Below are positions 34,890 through 44,208 of a DNA stretch of 52,090 nt, in pieces. Source of the DNA: Frigididesulfovibrio sp031551885 (lineage in GTDB: Bacteria; Desulfobacterota; Desulfovibrionia; Desulfovibrionales; Desulfovibrionaceae); contig JAVBMX010000092.1 in NCBI GenBank assembly GCA_031551885.1, positions 1-52,090 of the forward strand. Reading direction: 5' to 3'. Positions within the stretch are counted from its first letter, which is position 1; every line of letters starts with the position of its first letter. A model generated the notes under the pieces. The model ran no database searches. It had not been told where the DNA came from and was given only the letters and a program-made list of their open reading frames with translations. The translations under genes were made by a program, and so were the position numbers.

Positions 34890-35588
34890 ATGCTTTTCAT
34901 CGTTCCGGACGCAAACTCCAAGGAAGACGGTTCCGCCCCCGGCGGCATCAAGGTGGAACTCGACCTGGACGACGCCCCTTTCCTTCAGGAAGATGAGCCC
35001 GAACCGCAGGCCGAACCCGAGCCGGAGTCCGAGAAAATCGAGCTACCCTCGGCGGAAGGGGACAAGAAAGACTCCGACAAACCCGCCGGCAACCGCAAAA
35101 AGCGTCTGATTTTCGCGGGCGCGGCGGCCGTGGTGCTTGCGATTGTGGCCGTGGTGGTGAACATGTTTCTGTTCGGCGGCGAAGAAAAGCCGACCGCCCC
35201 CTCTGCCCCCGAACCGGTTTATGAGGTGGTTTCCACCACTCCGCCCAAAGAAGAACCCGTCAAACCGCCCTATGCCCACTTGGTGCAATGGGAGACGTTC
35301 CAAGTCGAGCAACGGGGAGAAGACGGCGGCATCCGCTTTGTGACCTGCAAGATCGCCATTCCGGCGGCGGACGACGCCCAATACATGGAATTAATGGCCA
35401 AGCGGATTGTCTTGCGTGATGCGGTGTATTACTTTCTTCGCAACAGGCCGCCGGAGATTCTTTCCACCAAAGAAAAGAATCTGGCCCTGCGCGCTGACAT
35501 CGTCGGCGTGCTGAACGGTCACCTGAGCGCGACGGTCAAAGACGTGTACATAGAAGAGTATGTGGTGATTGATCCCAACAGGCCGTAG
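34890..35588 (+). CDS. fliL: FliL-like flagellar basal body protein
   Basis: A 232-residue bitopic membrane protein. An acidic, Pro/Glu-rich cytoplasmic N-terminus (1-70) precedes one transmembrane helix (about 73-95), and then a periplasmic domain with the FliL pattern: VTCKIAIPAADD, MAKRIVLRDAVYYFLRNRPPEIL and DIVGVLNGHL..VKDVYIEEYVV. In other bacteria FliL surrounds the stator and supports torque. The N-terminal extension is longer than in enterobacterial FliL. The ribosome site is weak. It stands after cheY and before the two small flagellar companion genes, separated by repeat-rich gaps. Confidence 0.82.
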   Translation: MLFIVPDANSKEDGSAPGGIKVELDLDDAPFLQEDEPEPQAEPEPESEKIELPSAEGDKKDSDKPAGNRKKRLIFAGAAAVVLAIVAVVVNMFLFGGEEKPTAPSAPEPVYEVVSTTPPKEEPVKPPYAHLVQWETFQVEQRGEDGGIRFVTCKIAIPAADDAQYMELMAKRIVLRDAVYYFLRNRPPEILSTKEKNLALRADIVGVLNGHLSATVKDVYIEEYVVIDPNRP

Positions 35589-36078
35589 GACAGTTCCTAT
35601 TAATTTTTACTGGGGCTCAAACAGAGCTGCAAAAGGCCTCCCCTTTTCAGAGCTCGCGATGTCGTCAAGCCCGGTGCCTTCTCAAGCCGAGCGGCACCAA
35701 ACCCAAACAGGGCTGCGGAACTCATCCCCTGGATGACGCCCTGTGGTATGCTGGACCGGCAGCGTTGTACCGAACCGGACAGCAAGGGGAAATGATTTGA
35801 GTCGGCGCATCGTGCGCCTCGCCCTTCGAGCGCCGTCGGACGGCCTCCGGCGTCCATCCGGCTCCTGCCGGATGAGCCCCTGCACCCCTCGAAGGTTCGG
35901 AAACTTTCCCGCAAGCGGGCAAGTTTCCGAACCAAAGGGGGGCAAGGGGATTCAATCCCCTTGCGGGGAGGTTTGGAGGGGGGGCGCCCCTCCAAAATGG
36001 AGCGTGCGATTGTTCGGCTATTCAGGCATCCCGTATCTCAGGTGATTTCCGCCGGCGACGCCGTACAGGAGATAGGCC
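35589..36078. repeat. Hairpin-rich dispersed repeat, copy R4
   Basis: It opens with the R2-type module (35612-35705) and a second boundary word AAACAGGGCTGC. Then, in inverted order relative to R1, it has a segment shared with R5 (AATGATTTGAGTCGGCGC..GTGCGCCTCGCCCTTCG), H3 at 35894-35933, H2 (GGGGATTCAATCCCC) and H1 (GGAGGGGGGGCGCCCCTCC). No gene is supported. The last 60 bases carry the CAGGAG ribosome site of the next gene. Confidence 0.8.
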
Positions 36079-36396
36079 ATGAGCATCGAAGGCACTCTGC
36101 CCATTATTCAGATGGGCCACGTGGAAAAACTGGCCGAAAGCCTTGAGAACCAACCGGTGGTGCAACAACAGGCCACCCAGACCGAGGCCGAGCGTATTCT
36201 GCGTGAGCAAAATTCTCAAGTGCCGCCGCCCGAGTCTCCGGAAAAAACCCAAGGCCGACGGGTCGGCGAGCGGGGCGACGACTCCGGCGGCAAGAATCGG
36301 GGCAACAAAGAGCACCCGCCCCCCCGCAAACAAGACGAAGAAGAAACCCCCGCGCCCAATCCTTGGGCGGGCAATATCCTGAACCTGAAAGTGTGA
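36079..36396 (+). CDS. Small hydrophilic protein of the flagellar cluster, unknown function
   Basis: A 105-residue soluble protein I do not recognise by family. Residues 1-50 look helical (MGHVEKLAESLENQPVVQQQ and a Glu/Arg-rich stretch), while 50-95 is disordered and rich in Pro, Lys, Glu and Asp, ending in NPWAGNILNLKV. No signal peptide or membrane segment. The start follows AGGAGAT at proper spacing, and the next gene begins 3 bases after its stop, so the pair is one operon. Position suggests a flagella-linked role, but that is inference. Confidence 0.7.
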   Translation: MSIEGTLPIIQMGHVEKLAESLENQPVVQQQATQTEAERILREQNSQVPPPESPEKTQGRRVGERGDDSGGKNRGNKEHPPPRKQDEEETPAPNPWAGNILNLKV

Positions 36397-36399
36397 GCC

Positions 36400-36810
36400 A
36401 TGCAACTCTGGATTCTCTCGGCCTTAAGCGCGGTGGAACTGATTCTGTTTTTTCTGCTGCTCAAATTTTTTCGCCGCCTGCGCCGATCCGAAGAGATGTT
36501 CGCCAGGCTTCAGTCCGACCAGGATTCCCTCCTTGAAAAGCTCCGCCTGAACGCCGAGCTTGAGCAAGAGCTCATGCATTCCTTTGCCGAGCGCCAGGAG
36601 GAACTCCACGCGCTCAACGCCAAACTGGAAGAGCGGGCCCGGCAGATCTCCGACCTGCTCGCCCAGGCCGAGACCGTCAGCCGCTCTCCCCGCTTTCTGC
36701 GCGAGCTCATCCTGGAAGGCGTCAAAAAAGGCCGTTCGGCCGACCAACTCGCCCGCTCCACCGGCCTCTCCCTTGACGAAGTCCGTCTGATTATGGAACA
36801 GGGAGCCTGA
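36400..36810 (+). CDS. Membrane-anchored coiled-coil protein, DUF2802-like
   Basis: A 136-residue protein: one N-terminal transmembrane helix (about 4-22), a charged coiled coil (about 28-100), and a C-terminal helix-turn-helix-like segment ILEGVKKGRSADQLARSTGLSLDEVRLIM (about 104-132). This layout matches the DUF2802 proteins found beside flhF/flhG/cheY genes in other polarly flagellated bacteria; their role is not known to me. The start is 3 bases after the preceding gene. A 239-base gap without features follows. Confidence 0.72.
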   Translation: MQLWILSALSAVELILFFLLLKFFRRLRRSEEMFARLQSDQDSLLEKLRLNAELEQELMHSFAERQEELHALNAKLEERARQISDLLAQAETVSRSPRFLRELILEGVKKGRSADQLARSTGLSLDEVRLIMEQGA

Positions 36811-37049
36811 TCTCGCGGGGCGCAAAGTCCCCCGAGGCGACCGTTCCTTCCGTCCCTTTCCGGGTTTCCGTTCGGCACGTTGCGACTCGACGCACCGAAA
36901 GACGATCGGAAAGCGATCGAACAACGCGACGTTCCACGCTTTCCGTTTTCCCGCAACACGTTCGACCCGAGGCTTCTCGACCCTATGCCCGCCGAGCTCG
37001 AAAACATATGCGCAAGCGGGCGTCCGCCCCGCCGCCGAGTGGTTTCCAT

Positions 37050-38213
37050 ATGACCGCGTCGTTGGATACCGACATCCTGATCGTCGGTGCCGGACCCGCC
37101 GGGTCCACCTTGGCCGCCCTCGCGCCGCCGGGCCTTTCCGTCACGCTGCTGGACAGGCGCGACCTGGCCGGGCCTCCCGGCAAATGGGAGAAACCCTGCG
37201 GCGGCCTGCTCGCCCCGGCGGCCCAAAAACAGCTCTTCTACCTCGGCCTGTCTCTTCCCCCGGACGTTTTGTGCGGCCCGCAGCTCTTCGGCGTCGTGGC
37301 CCACGACCTGGATACCGGGCAAGTTCGGGCTTTCCGGCGCAATTACCTGAACATTCACCGGCCGCTGTTCGACCGCCTGCTTTTCGCCCGGGCGGCGGCC
37401 GCCCCCAACGTCACGAGCGTGACCGGCAAACGCGCCGTTCGCTTCGTTGAAGAGCCCGACGCCGTTGTCGCCCATCTGGACGACGGCGGCCACATTCGCG
37501 CCCGCCTGCTCGTCGGGGCCGACGGGGCGCAGTCCGTCGTGCGCCGGCACCTGGACCCGGCGGCCTATGACCGGGCCGAAGGCAAGACCTTCCCGGCCGC
37601 CTTTGGCGGGGCCCATCGCCTTCTGGCCATGCAACGGATCTACCGGATCAAAGAGGCTCCGGCCGCATTCGAGGTGTTTTTCCACCCCGACATGACCGAT
37701 TTTTACGCCTGGTCCATTCCCAAGGACGACACCCTGTTGGTTGGCCTGGCCGCGCCTTGGGGCATGCCAGACCCGCTCGGGCGCATGAATTTTCTGGATG
37801 AACAGCTGCACCGGCTCGGCAGGCACACCGGCGAGGTGCTCACGGCCGAAAGCTGCGCCCTGCTCCGCCCCGGCATCCGCGAGGGCGTTTTCTCCGGCCG
37901 GGGGCGCACGGCCTTGATCGGGGAAGCCGGGGGGTTCATCAGCCCAAGCTCGGCCGAAGGGGTGAGTTTTGCCCTCGAGTCGGCCCAAGCCCTGGCCCGG
38001 GCCCTGGACAAACACCCGCACCTGAACGACCGCGCCGGCCGGGATCTCGCCGTGGTGGCCGCCCATCGTAAAAATACCCTGTCCACGGTCATGCGTCTGC
38101 GGACCAAGTGGGTGAAGTTCGCGGTCATGTATACCCCCTGGATACGCTTTTTGGCTCTGGCGGCCTGCTCCACCCGCATGCCCCTGGAAAGCCGGTTTGG
38201 TGTGAGTTCTTAA
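37050..38213 (+). CDS. Geranylgeranyl-reductase-like FAD-dependent oxidoreductase
   Basis: A 387-residue flavoprotein. The Rossmann motif is GAGPAG (13-18); KPCGGLLAP (48-56) is the Cys-Gly-Gly motif typical of the geranylgeranyl reductase/COG0644 group; GADGAQSVVRR and ALIGEAGGFISPSSAEGV complete the FAD site. The C-terminal 70 residues are helical. It may reduce an isoprenoid or hydroxylate an unknown substrate; the substrate cannot be inferred. I chose the Met at 37050 because it precedes the Rossmann fold by a normal distance; an ATG at 37008 is in frame. Neither has a strong ribosome site. Two hairpins follow. Confidence 0.78.
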   Translation: MTASLDTDILIVGAGPAGSTLAALAPPGLSVTLLDRRDLAGPPGKWEKPCGGLLAPAAQKQLFYLGLSLPPDVLCGPQLFGVVAHDLDTGQVRAFRRNYLNIHRPLFDRLLFARAAAAPNVTSVTGKRAVRFVEEPDAVVAHLDDGGHIRARLLVGADGAQSVVRRHLDPAAYDRAEGKTFPAAFGGAHRLLAMQRIYRIKEAPAAFEVFFHPDMTDFYAWSIPKDDTLLVGLAAPWGMPDPLGRMNFLDEQLHRLGRHTGEVLTAESCALLRPGIREGVFSGRGRTALIGEAGGFISPSSAEGVSFALESAQALARALDKHPHLNDRAGRDLAVVAAHRKNTLSTVMRLRTKWVKFAVMYTPWIRFLALAACSTRMPLESRFGVSS

Positions 38214-38614
38214 TTGTTGGGGAGGTTCCACCTCCCCAAACCCCACCGCCAAGGGGGTCACCCCCTTGGAACCCGTACACGCCCGCGTTTTTCACTGTCC
38301 GAAAAAAACGGACTTCATCAAGCGGCAACGTTTTTTTGCCCGCGCTTTTTCAAGCCGTTCACCGCTTTCCGGTTGCGGACCGGATCAATATCGGATAGAG
38401 TCCACCGGCATTCGAAGAGAATTTCCAAATAATATCTAGACTTTTTATCGAATTATCATGTACTGTTCCAAGCGGGCAGTCACAACAATCACGGAATCCC
38501 CGCGGTATCTCTTCCTCCCCCTCTCCTTTTTCCGCGAGGTCCCATTATAAGCTCATAACCACACCGACGCGAAACCGGTTCCGCCCCCTCGCGTCTCTCC
38601 GCAAAGAGGACCGC
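38214..38614. other. Gap with tandem hairpins, then AT-richer promoter region
   Basis: Two perfect hairpins (38217-38239, TTGGGGAGGT/ACCTCCCCAA; 38249-38269, CCAAGGGGG/CCCCCTTGG) follow the flavoprotein stop and resemble the H1-H2 pair of the dispersed repeats. They may terminate transcription. The remaining 340 bases have no gene; 38420-38470 is AT-rich and may hold the promoter of the lytic transglycosylase. Confidence 0.6.
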
Positions 38615-40573
38615 ATGGTTCACACCCCCCGCCTCCGTCCCCTTGTTTTGCTCCTCGCCGCCCTTCTGCTCTTCGCCGCCGGTTGCGCCGGACGCGGAGG
38701 CTCGACGGAAAATCCCGAATCCAAATTCCACCAGGACGACGAAGAAGTCGTCGACAACACCTATGTTCCCCGTGACGACGGCCGGCCTTTGAGCGACACC
38801 GAATTGCAGGCATTCCGCAGCCTGGGCGAGATCGACCGCAACCTGTCGCAGGAAGAAACCGCCATCGTCGAGGCGCACTTCAAATACTTCGTTCACGACC
38901 ACCGGGGCACGCTGCAGCGTTTCGCGGACCGCACGGCCCGTTATCTGCCCTACATGAAGAAAACCTTCACCTCGCGCGGCATTCCGGAAGAAATCATCTA
39001 CCTGAGCATGGTCGAAAGCGGCGGCAACCCCAACGCCATCTCTCCGGCCGGCGCGGCGGGTTTGTGGCAGTTCATGCCGTATACCGGCAAGCAGTACGGC
39101 CTGTCGCAAAACCGCTGGATCGACGAACGCCGCGACCCCTTCAAAGCCACATACGCCGCCTCGGACTATCTTCTGAAATTGCACGGCGACTTCAACAACT
39201 GGCATTTGGCCATCGCCGCTTACAACGCCGGCGAAGGGAAAATCGGTAAGGCTCTGGCGGGCACGGGGGCCAAAGACTTTTTCGAGCTCTGCCGGCTCAA
39301 CGGCAATCTTGAGGAGCGGCGCAAGCTGAAGGACGAAACCCAGAACTACGTGCCGCGCTTCATCGCCATGGCCAAGATCATGCGCAACCTGAAGCTGCTT
39401 GGCTTCCGGGAGCCTTCCGCCTCGGAAGCATACGACCTGACGCCCATCGAAATTCCGGCGGGGTCCAACCTGTCGGCCCTGGCCCAGAACCTGGGGCTGA
39501 CCTGGGACGAGTTTTCCGGCATGAACCCGGCCTATCGCCGAACCGGTTCTCCCCCGACCATGCCCACCACGGCCTATCTGCCAGCCGGCCAAGTCGCTCA
39601 AGCCCAAACATGGCTGGCAAGCACCGAGTCGCGCATGTACGCCGGCTGGCGTGAAGACACGGTGCGGCGTGGCGACACCTTGGCCTCCGTCGCCAAACGG
39701 AACAACGTTCCGCTTGACGCCCTGCGGGATGCCAACGGATTCACCGCGCTGCCCAGCACCGGCGCCTCGATCATCATCCCCGGCAAAGCCACCACCCAGG
39801 ATTACGCCGCGTATGACAACGGCGCTTCGACAACCAAGGGCAGCGCCGGTAAGTACACGGTGAGCGCGGGCGATACGCTTTATTCCCTGGCCCAGGACTG
39901 GGGCACCTCGGTGGAGAGCATCCAACGCACCAACCGTCTGACCAGCAACGACATCAGCGTCGGCCGACGCCTGATTATTCCGGCCGACGCCAGAAGCCCG
40001 CAAAAAGCCCTGCAACGCTCCTCGCGCAGCGAAAAAAGCGCGTCTTCCGGCGGTTCCAAAACAGTGACCACATCCTCCCGTTCCGGCGCGGCCACCCCGG
40101 CATTCACCGGCTCTCATACGGTCAAAGCGGGCGACACGCTCTTCTCCCTCTCGCGCCAGTACTGCGTGAACGTGACGGAACTGTGCGCGGCCAACAAGAT
40201 CCAGCCCGGCGACACCCTCAAGGCCGGCCGCAAGCTCAAGGTGCCCGCCACAACGGCCGCCGCGCCGGAGTCCAAGGCCACCGCACAGGAGGCCAAGGCC
40301 CAACCGGCGGCGAAGACCGCGCCGATCGCGGCCAAAGCGCCGACACCTGCGAAATCGGATCCTGCCGCCAAACCCGCGCAAACGGCCAAACCGACCGCCG
40401 CCAAACCGGCCAAGCCCACCGCTTCCGGCGCGAAGTCCGTGCAGGTCGGTGCGGGGGATACTCTGTACTCATTGGCCCGCAAGAACAACATCAGCGTGGA
40501 CGAGCTGTGCAAGGCCAACGGCATTACTTCCGACACCAAGATTCAAGTGGGCCGGAAACTTCGAATTCCCTAA
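38615..40573 (+). CDS. MltD-like lytic murein transglycosylase lipoprotein with LysM repeats
   Basis: A 652-residue envelope lipoprotein. The signal peptide ends at FAAGC, with lipid-modified Cys24. The SLT domain (about 95-270) has catalytic Glu134 in SMVESGGNPNAISPAGAAGLWQFMP and the AAYNAGEGK motif, so it should cleave glycan strands with 1,6-anhydro products. Five LysM-like modules follow (near 283, 355, 415, 505 and 610), each with GDTL and a terminal IxIP or VP. An Ala/Lys/Pro-rich linker (about 540-600) separates the last one. The usual MltD has two or three LysM, so this one is long. The ATG follows AAAGAGGACC. A strong terminator lies 24 bases past the stop. Confidence 0.92.
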   Translation: MVHTPRLRPLVLLLAALLLFAAGCAGRGGSTENPESKFHQDDEEVVDNTYVPRDDGRPLSDTELQAFRSLGEIDRNLSQEETAIVEAHFKYFVHDHRGTLQRFADRTARYLPYMKKTFTSRGIPEEIIYLSMVESGGNPNAISPAGAAGLWQFMPYTGKQYGLSQNRWIDERRDPFKATYAASDYLLKLHGDFNNWHLAIAAYNAGEGKIGKALAGTGAKDFFELCRLNGNLEERRKLKDETQNYVPRFIAMAKIMRNLKLLGFREPSASEAYDLTPIEIPAGSNLSALAQNLGLTWDEFSGMNPAYRRTGSPPTMPTTAYLPAGQVAQAQTWLASTESRMYAGWREDTVRRGDTLASVAKRNNVPLDALRDANGFTALPSTGASIIIPGKATTQDYAAYDNGASTTKGSAGKYTVSAGDTLYSLAQDWGTSVESIQRTNRLTSNDISVGRRLIIPADARSPQKALQRSSRSEKSASSGGSKTVTTSSRSGAATPAFTGSHTVKAGDTLFSLSRQYCVNVTELCAANKIQPGDTLKAGRKLKVPATTAAAPESKATAQEAKAQPAAKTAPIAAKAPTPAKSDPAAKPAQTAKPTAAKPAKPTASGAKSVQVGAGDTLYSLARKNNISVDELCKANGITSDTKIQVGRKLRIP

Positions 40574-40596
40574 GCTTCCTCCCCCCTCTCTCCGCT

Positions 40597-40624
40597 GAAA
40601 ACCCGCGCCCAAGCGCGGGTTTTC
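40597..40624 (+). terminator. Intrinsic terminator after the lytic transglycosylase
   Basis: GAAAACCCGCGC, loop CCAA, GCGCGGGTTTTC: a 12 bp perfect stem ending in TTTT. Confidence 0.85.
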
Positions 40625-40845
40625 CACATTATGAACAAGGCCGCTCCGCGCCGGCCGCGAAAAGGGGCTCCCGGTCGAGGCGATGCCTTCGCTCCAGCGA
40701 CAGACGTTCGTCGGCCCGCCCGGCGCCATACCGCGCGGGCCGCTCCCGCTTCCCGCCGGCCGAGCCGGTTGAAGGCCGTCCCTGTTCCGGGTACACTCCT
40801 TTCCAGCCGCCCCCCCGTGTTTTGCCAAGGAAGCAGAAGTTCTCC

Positions 40846-43800
40846 GTGTCCACCGATCTCATCATCCCGCAGCCGAGCAACCGCCGGTCCGAAGACGCCG
40901 GAAGCGTCGACGAGTACGTCGCCGCTCTCCTGGCCGCTCCGGCCTTTGCCGCGCAAATCACCCACCACGCCGTGCTGCCCGAGGAACCGGCCGCATTCAG
41001 TGAGCCGGTGCGCCCGTTGCCGGCCGCGCTTTCCGGCGTGCTTGGGCACATGGGCATCGAGCGCCTGTACAGCCATCAGGCACGGGCCATGGACGCCCTG
41101 CGCGCCGGGCGGCACGTGGTCGCTTCGGTCCCCACGGCCGGGGGCAAGTCGCTGATCTATAACCTTCCGGTTGTTGAACGATTCCTGCACGATCCGGAAA
41201 GTACCTCTCTGTACCTGTTCCCCCTGAAGGCCCTGGCCCAGGACCAGCTCGCGGCCTTCGCGGTCATGACCGAGCACTGGCCTAAAAACGGTCGTCCCTC
41301 GGCGGCCGTGTACGACGGCGACTCCACCCCGCATTTCCGCAAGAAAATCCGCGAGCACCCGCCCACGGCCCTGTTCACCAACCCGGAGATGCTCCACCTG
41401 GCCCTTTTGCCGCATCACCCGCTCTGGACGACCTTTTTCGCCGGACTGTCCTTTGTGGTTGTGGATGAAGTCCACACCTACCGGGGCCTGCTCGGCGCGC
41501 ACATGGCCCAGGTCTTCCGCCGGCTGCGGCGTATCGCCGGGCTCTACGGGGCCGCGCCGTCGTTTGTGTTCACCTCGGCCACGGTGGGCAATCCGGCCAT
41601 TCTGGCCCATGCCCTGACCGGGCTCGATGTGGAGGCCATAACCGAAAGCGGCGCGCCCCGGGGCAAACGCCACTATGTGTTCATGCTGCCGGAAGAAAGC
41701 CCGGCGACCACGGCCTGCAAGCTGCTGCGCGCTGCCCTGGCCCGGAACCTGCGCACTATCGTATACTGCCAGTCACGGCGCATGACCGAGTTGGTTTCCC
41801 TCTGGGTGGCGGAAAAAGCCGGGGCGTACAAAAGCCGGATCAGCGCCTACCGGGCCGGGTATCTGCCCGAGGAACGCCGCGAGATCGAAGCCCGGATGAG
41901 CGGCGGCGAGCTGCTGGCGGTCATCTCGACCAGCGCCCTGGAGTTGGGCATCGACATCGGTTCCCTGGATCTCTGCATTCTGGTCGGCTACCCCGGTACG
42001 GTCATGTCCACGCTCCAGCGCGGCGGCCGGGTGGGCCGGACCATGCGCGAGTCGGCCGTGGTTCTTCTGGCCGCCGAAGACGCCCTGGACCACTACATCG
42101 TCCGTCACGGCGAGGAATTTTTCTCCCGCCCGGCCGAGTGCGCGGTGCTCAACCCGGCCAACCCGGTCATCGCGGCCCGGCACCTGGAGTGCGCCGCCGC
42201 CGAGTTGCCCCTGAATCCCAAGCGTCCCGCCGACGCCGCCTGGCTGGCCGAAACCGTGGACGCGGCCCGCGAGTTGGAATCTTCAGGCCTGCTCTTGCGG
42301 GCCGCCGACGGCGCAACCCTGCACGCGGCGCGAAAACGCCCGCAGCGCCATGTCTCCCTGCGCGGTTCAGGCGGCACCGTGGCCATTGAAGGCCCCGGCG
42401 GCGAACTGATCGGCACCCTGGACGCGGTCCGGGCCATGCGCGAGGCCCACCCCGGCGCGCTCTACCTGCACCGGGGCGTGCAGTATGAAATCGTTTCCCT
42501 GGATCAGCCCGCCGGACGCGCCTTCGCCCGGCCAGCCCGGCCACCCTGGTTCACCCGGACCCGCGGCGCGAAAGATACGGAAATCCTCAGCGTGGAGCGT
42601 TCCACGGTTGTGGCGTCCTGCCCGGTGCAGTTCGGCCGGCTGCGGGTCACCGAACAGATTACCGGCTACGAGCGCCGGGCGCTCGGCACCAACCGGCTGA
42701 TCGGCGTGGACCCCCTGGATCTGCCGCCGCAAATCTTTGAGACCGAAGGATTGTGGTTCACCGTCCCGCCCTTTGCCCAGGAAGCCGTGGAAGCCGCCCG
42801 CCTGCACTTCATGGGGGCCATCCACGCCCTGGAGCACGCCGCCATCGGCATCCTGCCCCTGATGGTCATGACCGACCGCAACGACCTGGGCGGCATCTCC
42901 AAGCCCATGCACCTACAAACCGGGTTTCCCACCGTGTTCATCTACGACGGCATGCCGGGCGGGGCAGGGCTTTCCCGAGCGGCCTTCGACACGGCCGAAG
43001 AATTGTTGCGCCGCACCCGGAGCGTCATTGCCGAGTGCTCCTGCGAACTGGGTTGTCCGGCCTGCGTGCATTCGCCCAAGTGCGGCTCGGGCAACCGGCC
43101 CATCGACAAAGCCGCGGCCCTGGCCTTGGTCGAGTTGCTGCTGCGCCCGGCCGGAGCCCATTCCGTCGCGCCGCCCGCCGTCGTTCCGGCGGCTCCGGCC
43201 GTCATCTCTGTCTCCAAAGAGGAACCTATGGAACTTCCCGAGCATTACGTGGTTGTGGACGTGGAAACCCGGCATTCCGCCGGGGACGTGGGCGGTTGGG
43301 GCCGCACCGATCGCATGGGCGTGAGCATTGCCGTGGCCTACGATTCGCGGACCGACGCCTTCACCTCCTATACCCAGGATAAAATTCCCGATCTGGCCGA
43401 GCTTATGGTCGGGGCTCCGTTGGTGGTGGGGTTCAACATCATCCGTTTCGACTACGGTGTCTTGGCTCCGCATGCGCCGGGCGTGAATTTGCGGGCGTTG
43501 CCCACGCTGGACATGCTGATGAAGGTGCATGAGCAGCTTTCTTACCGGGTGTCTTTGGATAATTTGGCCACGGCGACCTTGGGCGCGGCCAAAAGCGCCG
43601 ACGGGTTGCTCGCCCTGAAGTGGTGGAAGGAAGGGCGGCTGGATTTGATTGAAGAATACTGCCGGCAGGATGTGGCCCTGACGCGGGATATCTTCCGCTA
43701 CGGGCGCGAGAACGGGTTTTTGTTGTTTACCAACAAGGCCGGGAGCAAGGTGCGGGTCAGGGCGACGTGGGGGAAAGAGGGGATGCTGTTGCCGGGATAA
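40846..43800 (+). CDS. MrfA-like DEAD/DEAH helicase fused to MrfB-like DEDD exonuclease
   Basis: A 984-residue cytoplasmic protein. Residues 60-480 form a superfamily 2 helicase: Walker A TAGGKS (97-102), DEVH (206-209), SAT (243-245) and QRGGRVGR. Residues about 480-790 match the MrfA/YprA C-terminal domain, with a four-cysteine zinc cluster (Cys731, 733/737, 740, 746; CxCELGCPACVHSPKC). After a Pro/Ala linker, residues about 800-970 form an RNase-H-like exonuclease with DVET (D805, E807), VGFNIIRFD and YCRQD as a DEDDy set. In B. subtilis the two activities are separate proteins, MrfA and MrfB, acting in excision of mitomycin C adducts. The GTG at 40846 is preferred; a longer open frame reads through the lytic transglycosylase and is unsupported. 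Confidence 0.82.
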   Translation: MSTDLIIPQPSNRRSEDAGSVDEYVAALLAAPAFAAQITHHAVLPEEPAAFSEPVRPLPAALSGVLGHMGIERLYSHQARAMDALRAGRHVVASVPTAGGKSLIYNLPVVERFLHDPESTSLYLFPLKALAQDQLAAFAVMTEHWPKNGRPSAAVYDGDSTPHFRKKIREHPPTALFTNPEMLHLALLPHHPLWTTFFAGLSFVVVDEVHTYRGLLGAHMAQVFRRLRRIAGLYGAAPSFVFTSATVGNPAILAHALTGLDVEAITESGAPRGKRHYVFMLPEESPATTACKLLRAALARNLRTIVYCQSRRMTELVSLWVAEKAGAYKSRISAYRAGYLPEERREIEARMSGGELLAVISTSALELGIDIGSLDLCILVGYPGTVMSTLQRGGRVGRTMRESAVVLLAAEDALDHYIVRHGEEFFSRPAECAVLNPANPVIAARHLECAAAELPLNPKRPADAAWLAETVDAARELESSGLLLRAADGATLHAARKRPQRHVSLRGSGGTVAIEGPGGELIGTLDAVRAMREAHPGALYLHRGVQYEIVSLDQPAGRAFARPARPPWFTRTRGAKDTEILSVERSTVVASCPVQFGRLRVTEQITGYERRALGTNRLIGVDPLDLPPQIFETEGLWFTVPPFAQEAVEAARLHFMGAIHALEHAAIGILPLMVMTDRNDLGGISKPMHLQTGFPTVFIYDGMPGGAGLSRAAFDTAEELLRRTRSVIAECSCELGCPACVHSPKCGSGNRPIDKAAALALVELLLRPAGAHSVAPPAVVPAAPAVISVSKEEPMELPEHYVVVDVETRHSAGDVGGWGRTDRMGVSIAVAYDSRTDAFTSYTQDKIPDLAELMVGAPLVVGFNIIRFDYGVLAPHAPGVNLRALPTLDMLMKVHEQLSYRVSLDNLATATLGAAKSADGLLALKWWKEGRLDLIEEYCRQDVALTRDIFRYGRENGFLLFTNKAGSKVRVRATWGKEGMLLPG

Positions 43801-43875
43801 AAAGCCGACGCGCGGTGATTGCTTCAGTTCCGCGATCGAAGGCGCTTTTGAAGGAAAGGCCCCGCGCCTTGTTTC

Positions 43876-44208
43876 CGGTTGTGCAACCGAAAACCTCTTT
43901 GGGAAAAGACCCTGTATCCTCTTCTCGGTTCTGCGACCGAAGCCGCTTTTTCTTTCAATTTCACGTTGTCCGCTCCGCTTGGGCAGGGGGTTGTTGTGTG
44001 ACAACCCCCTGCACCCCCGCACACCAGGGGCTGCGCCCCTTGGACCCCGTGGATTTTCTTGGCCGAGCGGGGCTCAACCCCTTCGGAGCTCTTCCCTCCC
44101 CTGCGGTCCGGGAATGATCTCCTGCGGGGCTTCGGGAGCCTCCTCGCTCACTTCGTTCGCTCCGGGGTCTCCCTCCGCGCCCCGCAACGGCCATCGACGC
44201 TCTCGCAG
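43876..44208 (+). repeat. Inverted repeat pair, copy A (R8)
   Basis: It carries two 14-base mini-hairpins (CGGTTGTGCAACCG at 43876, CGGTTCTGCGACCG at 43926), then CTTTTTCTTTCAATTTCACG, TTGTCCGCTCCGCTTGGGC, H1 and H2 hairpins of the dispersed family, and GGGGCTTCGGGAGCCTCCTC..CTCCCTCCGCGCC. It matches copy B in reverse orientation. Confidence 0.8.

Noticed and set aside
40183..40845. N-terminal extension of the helicase frame
   Set aside because: It overlaps the lytic transglycosylase LysM repeats and crosses a strong terminator; no family similarity upstream of the GTG at 40846.
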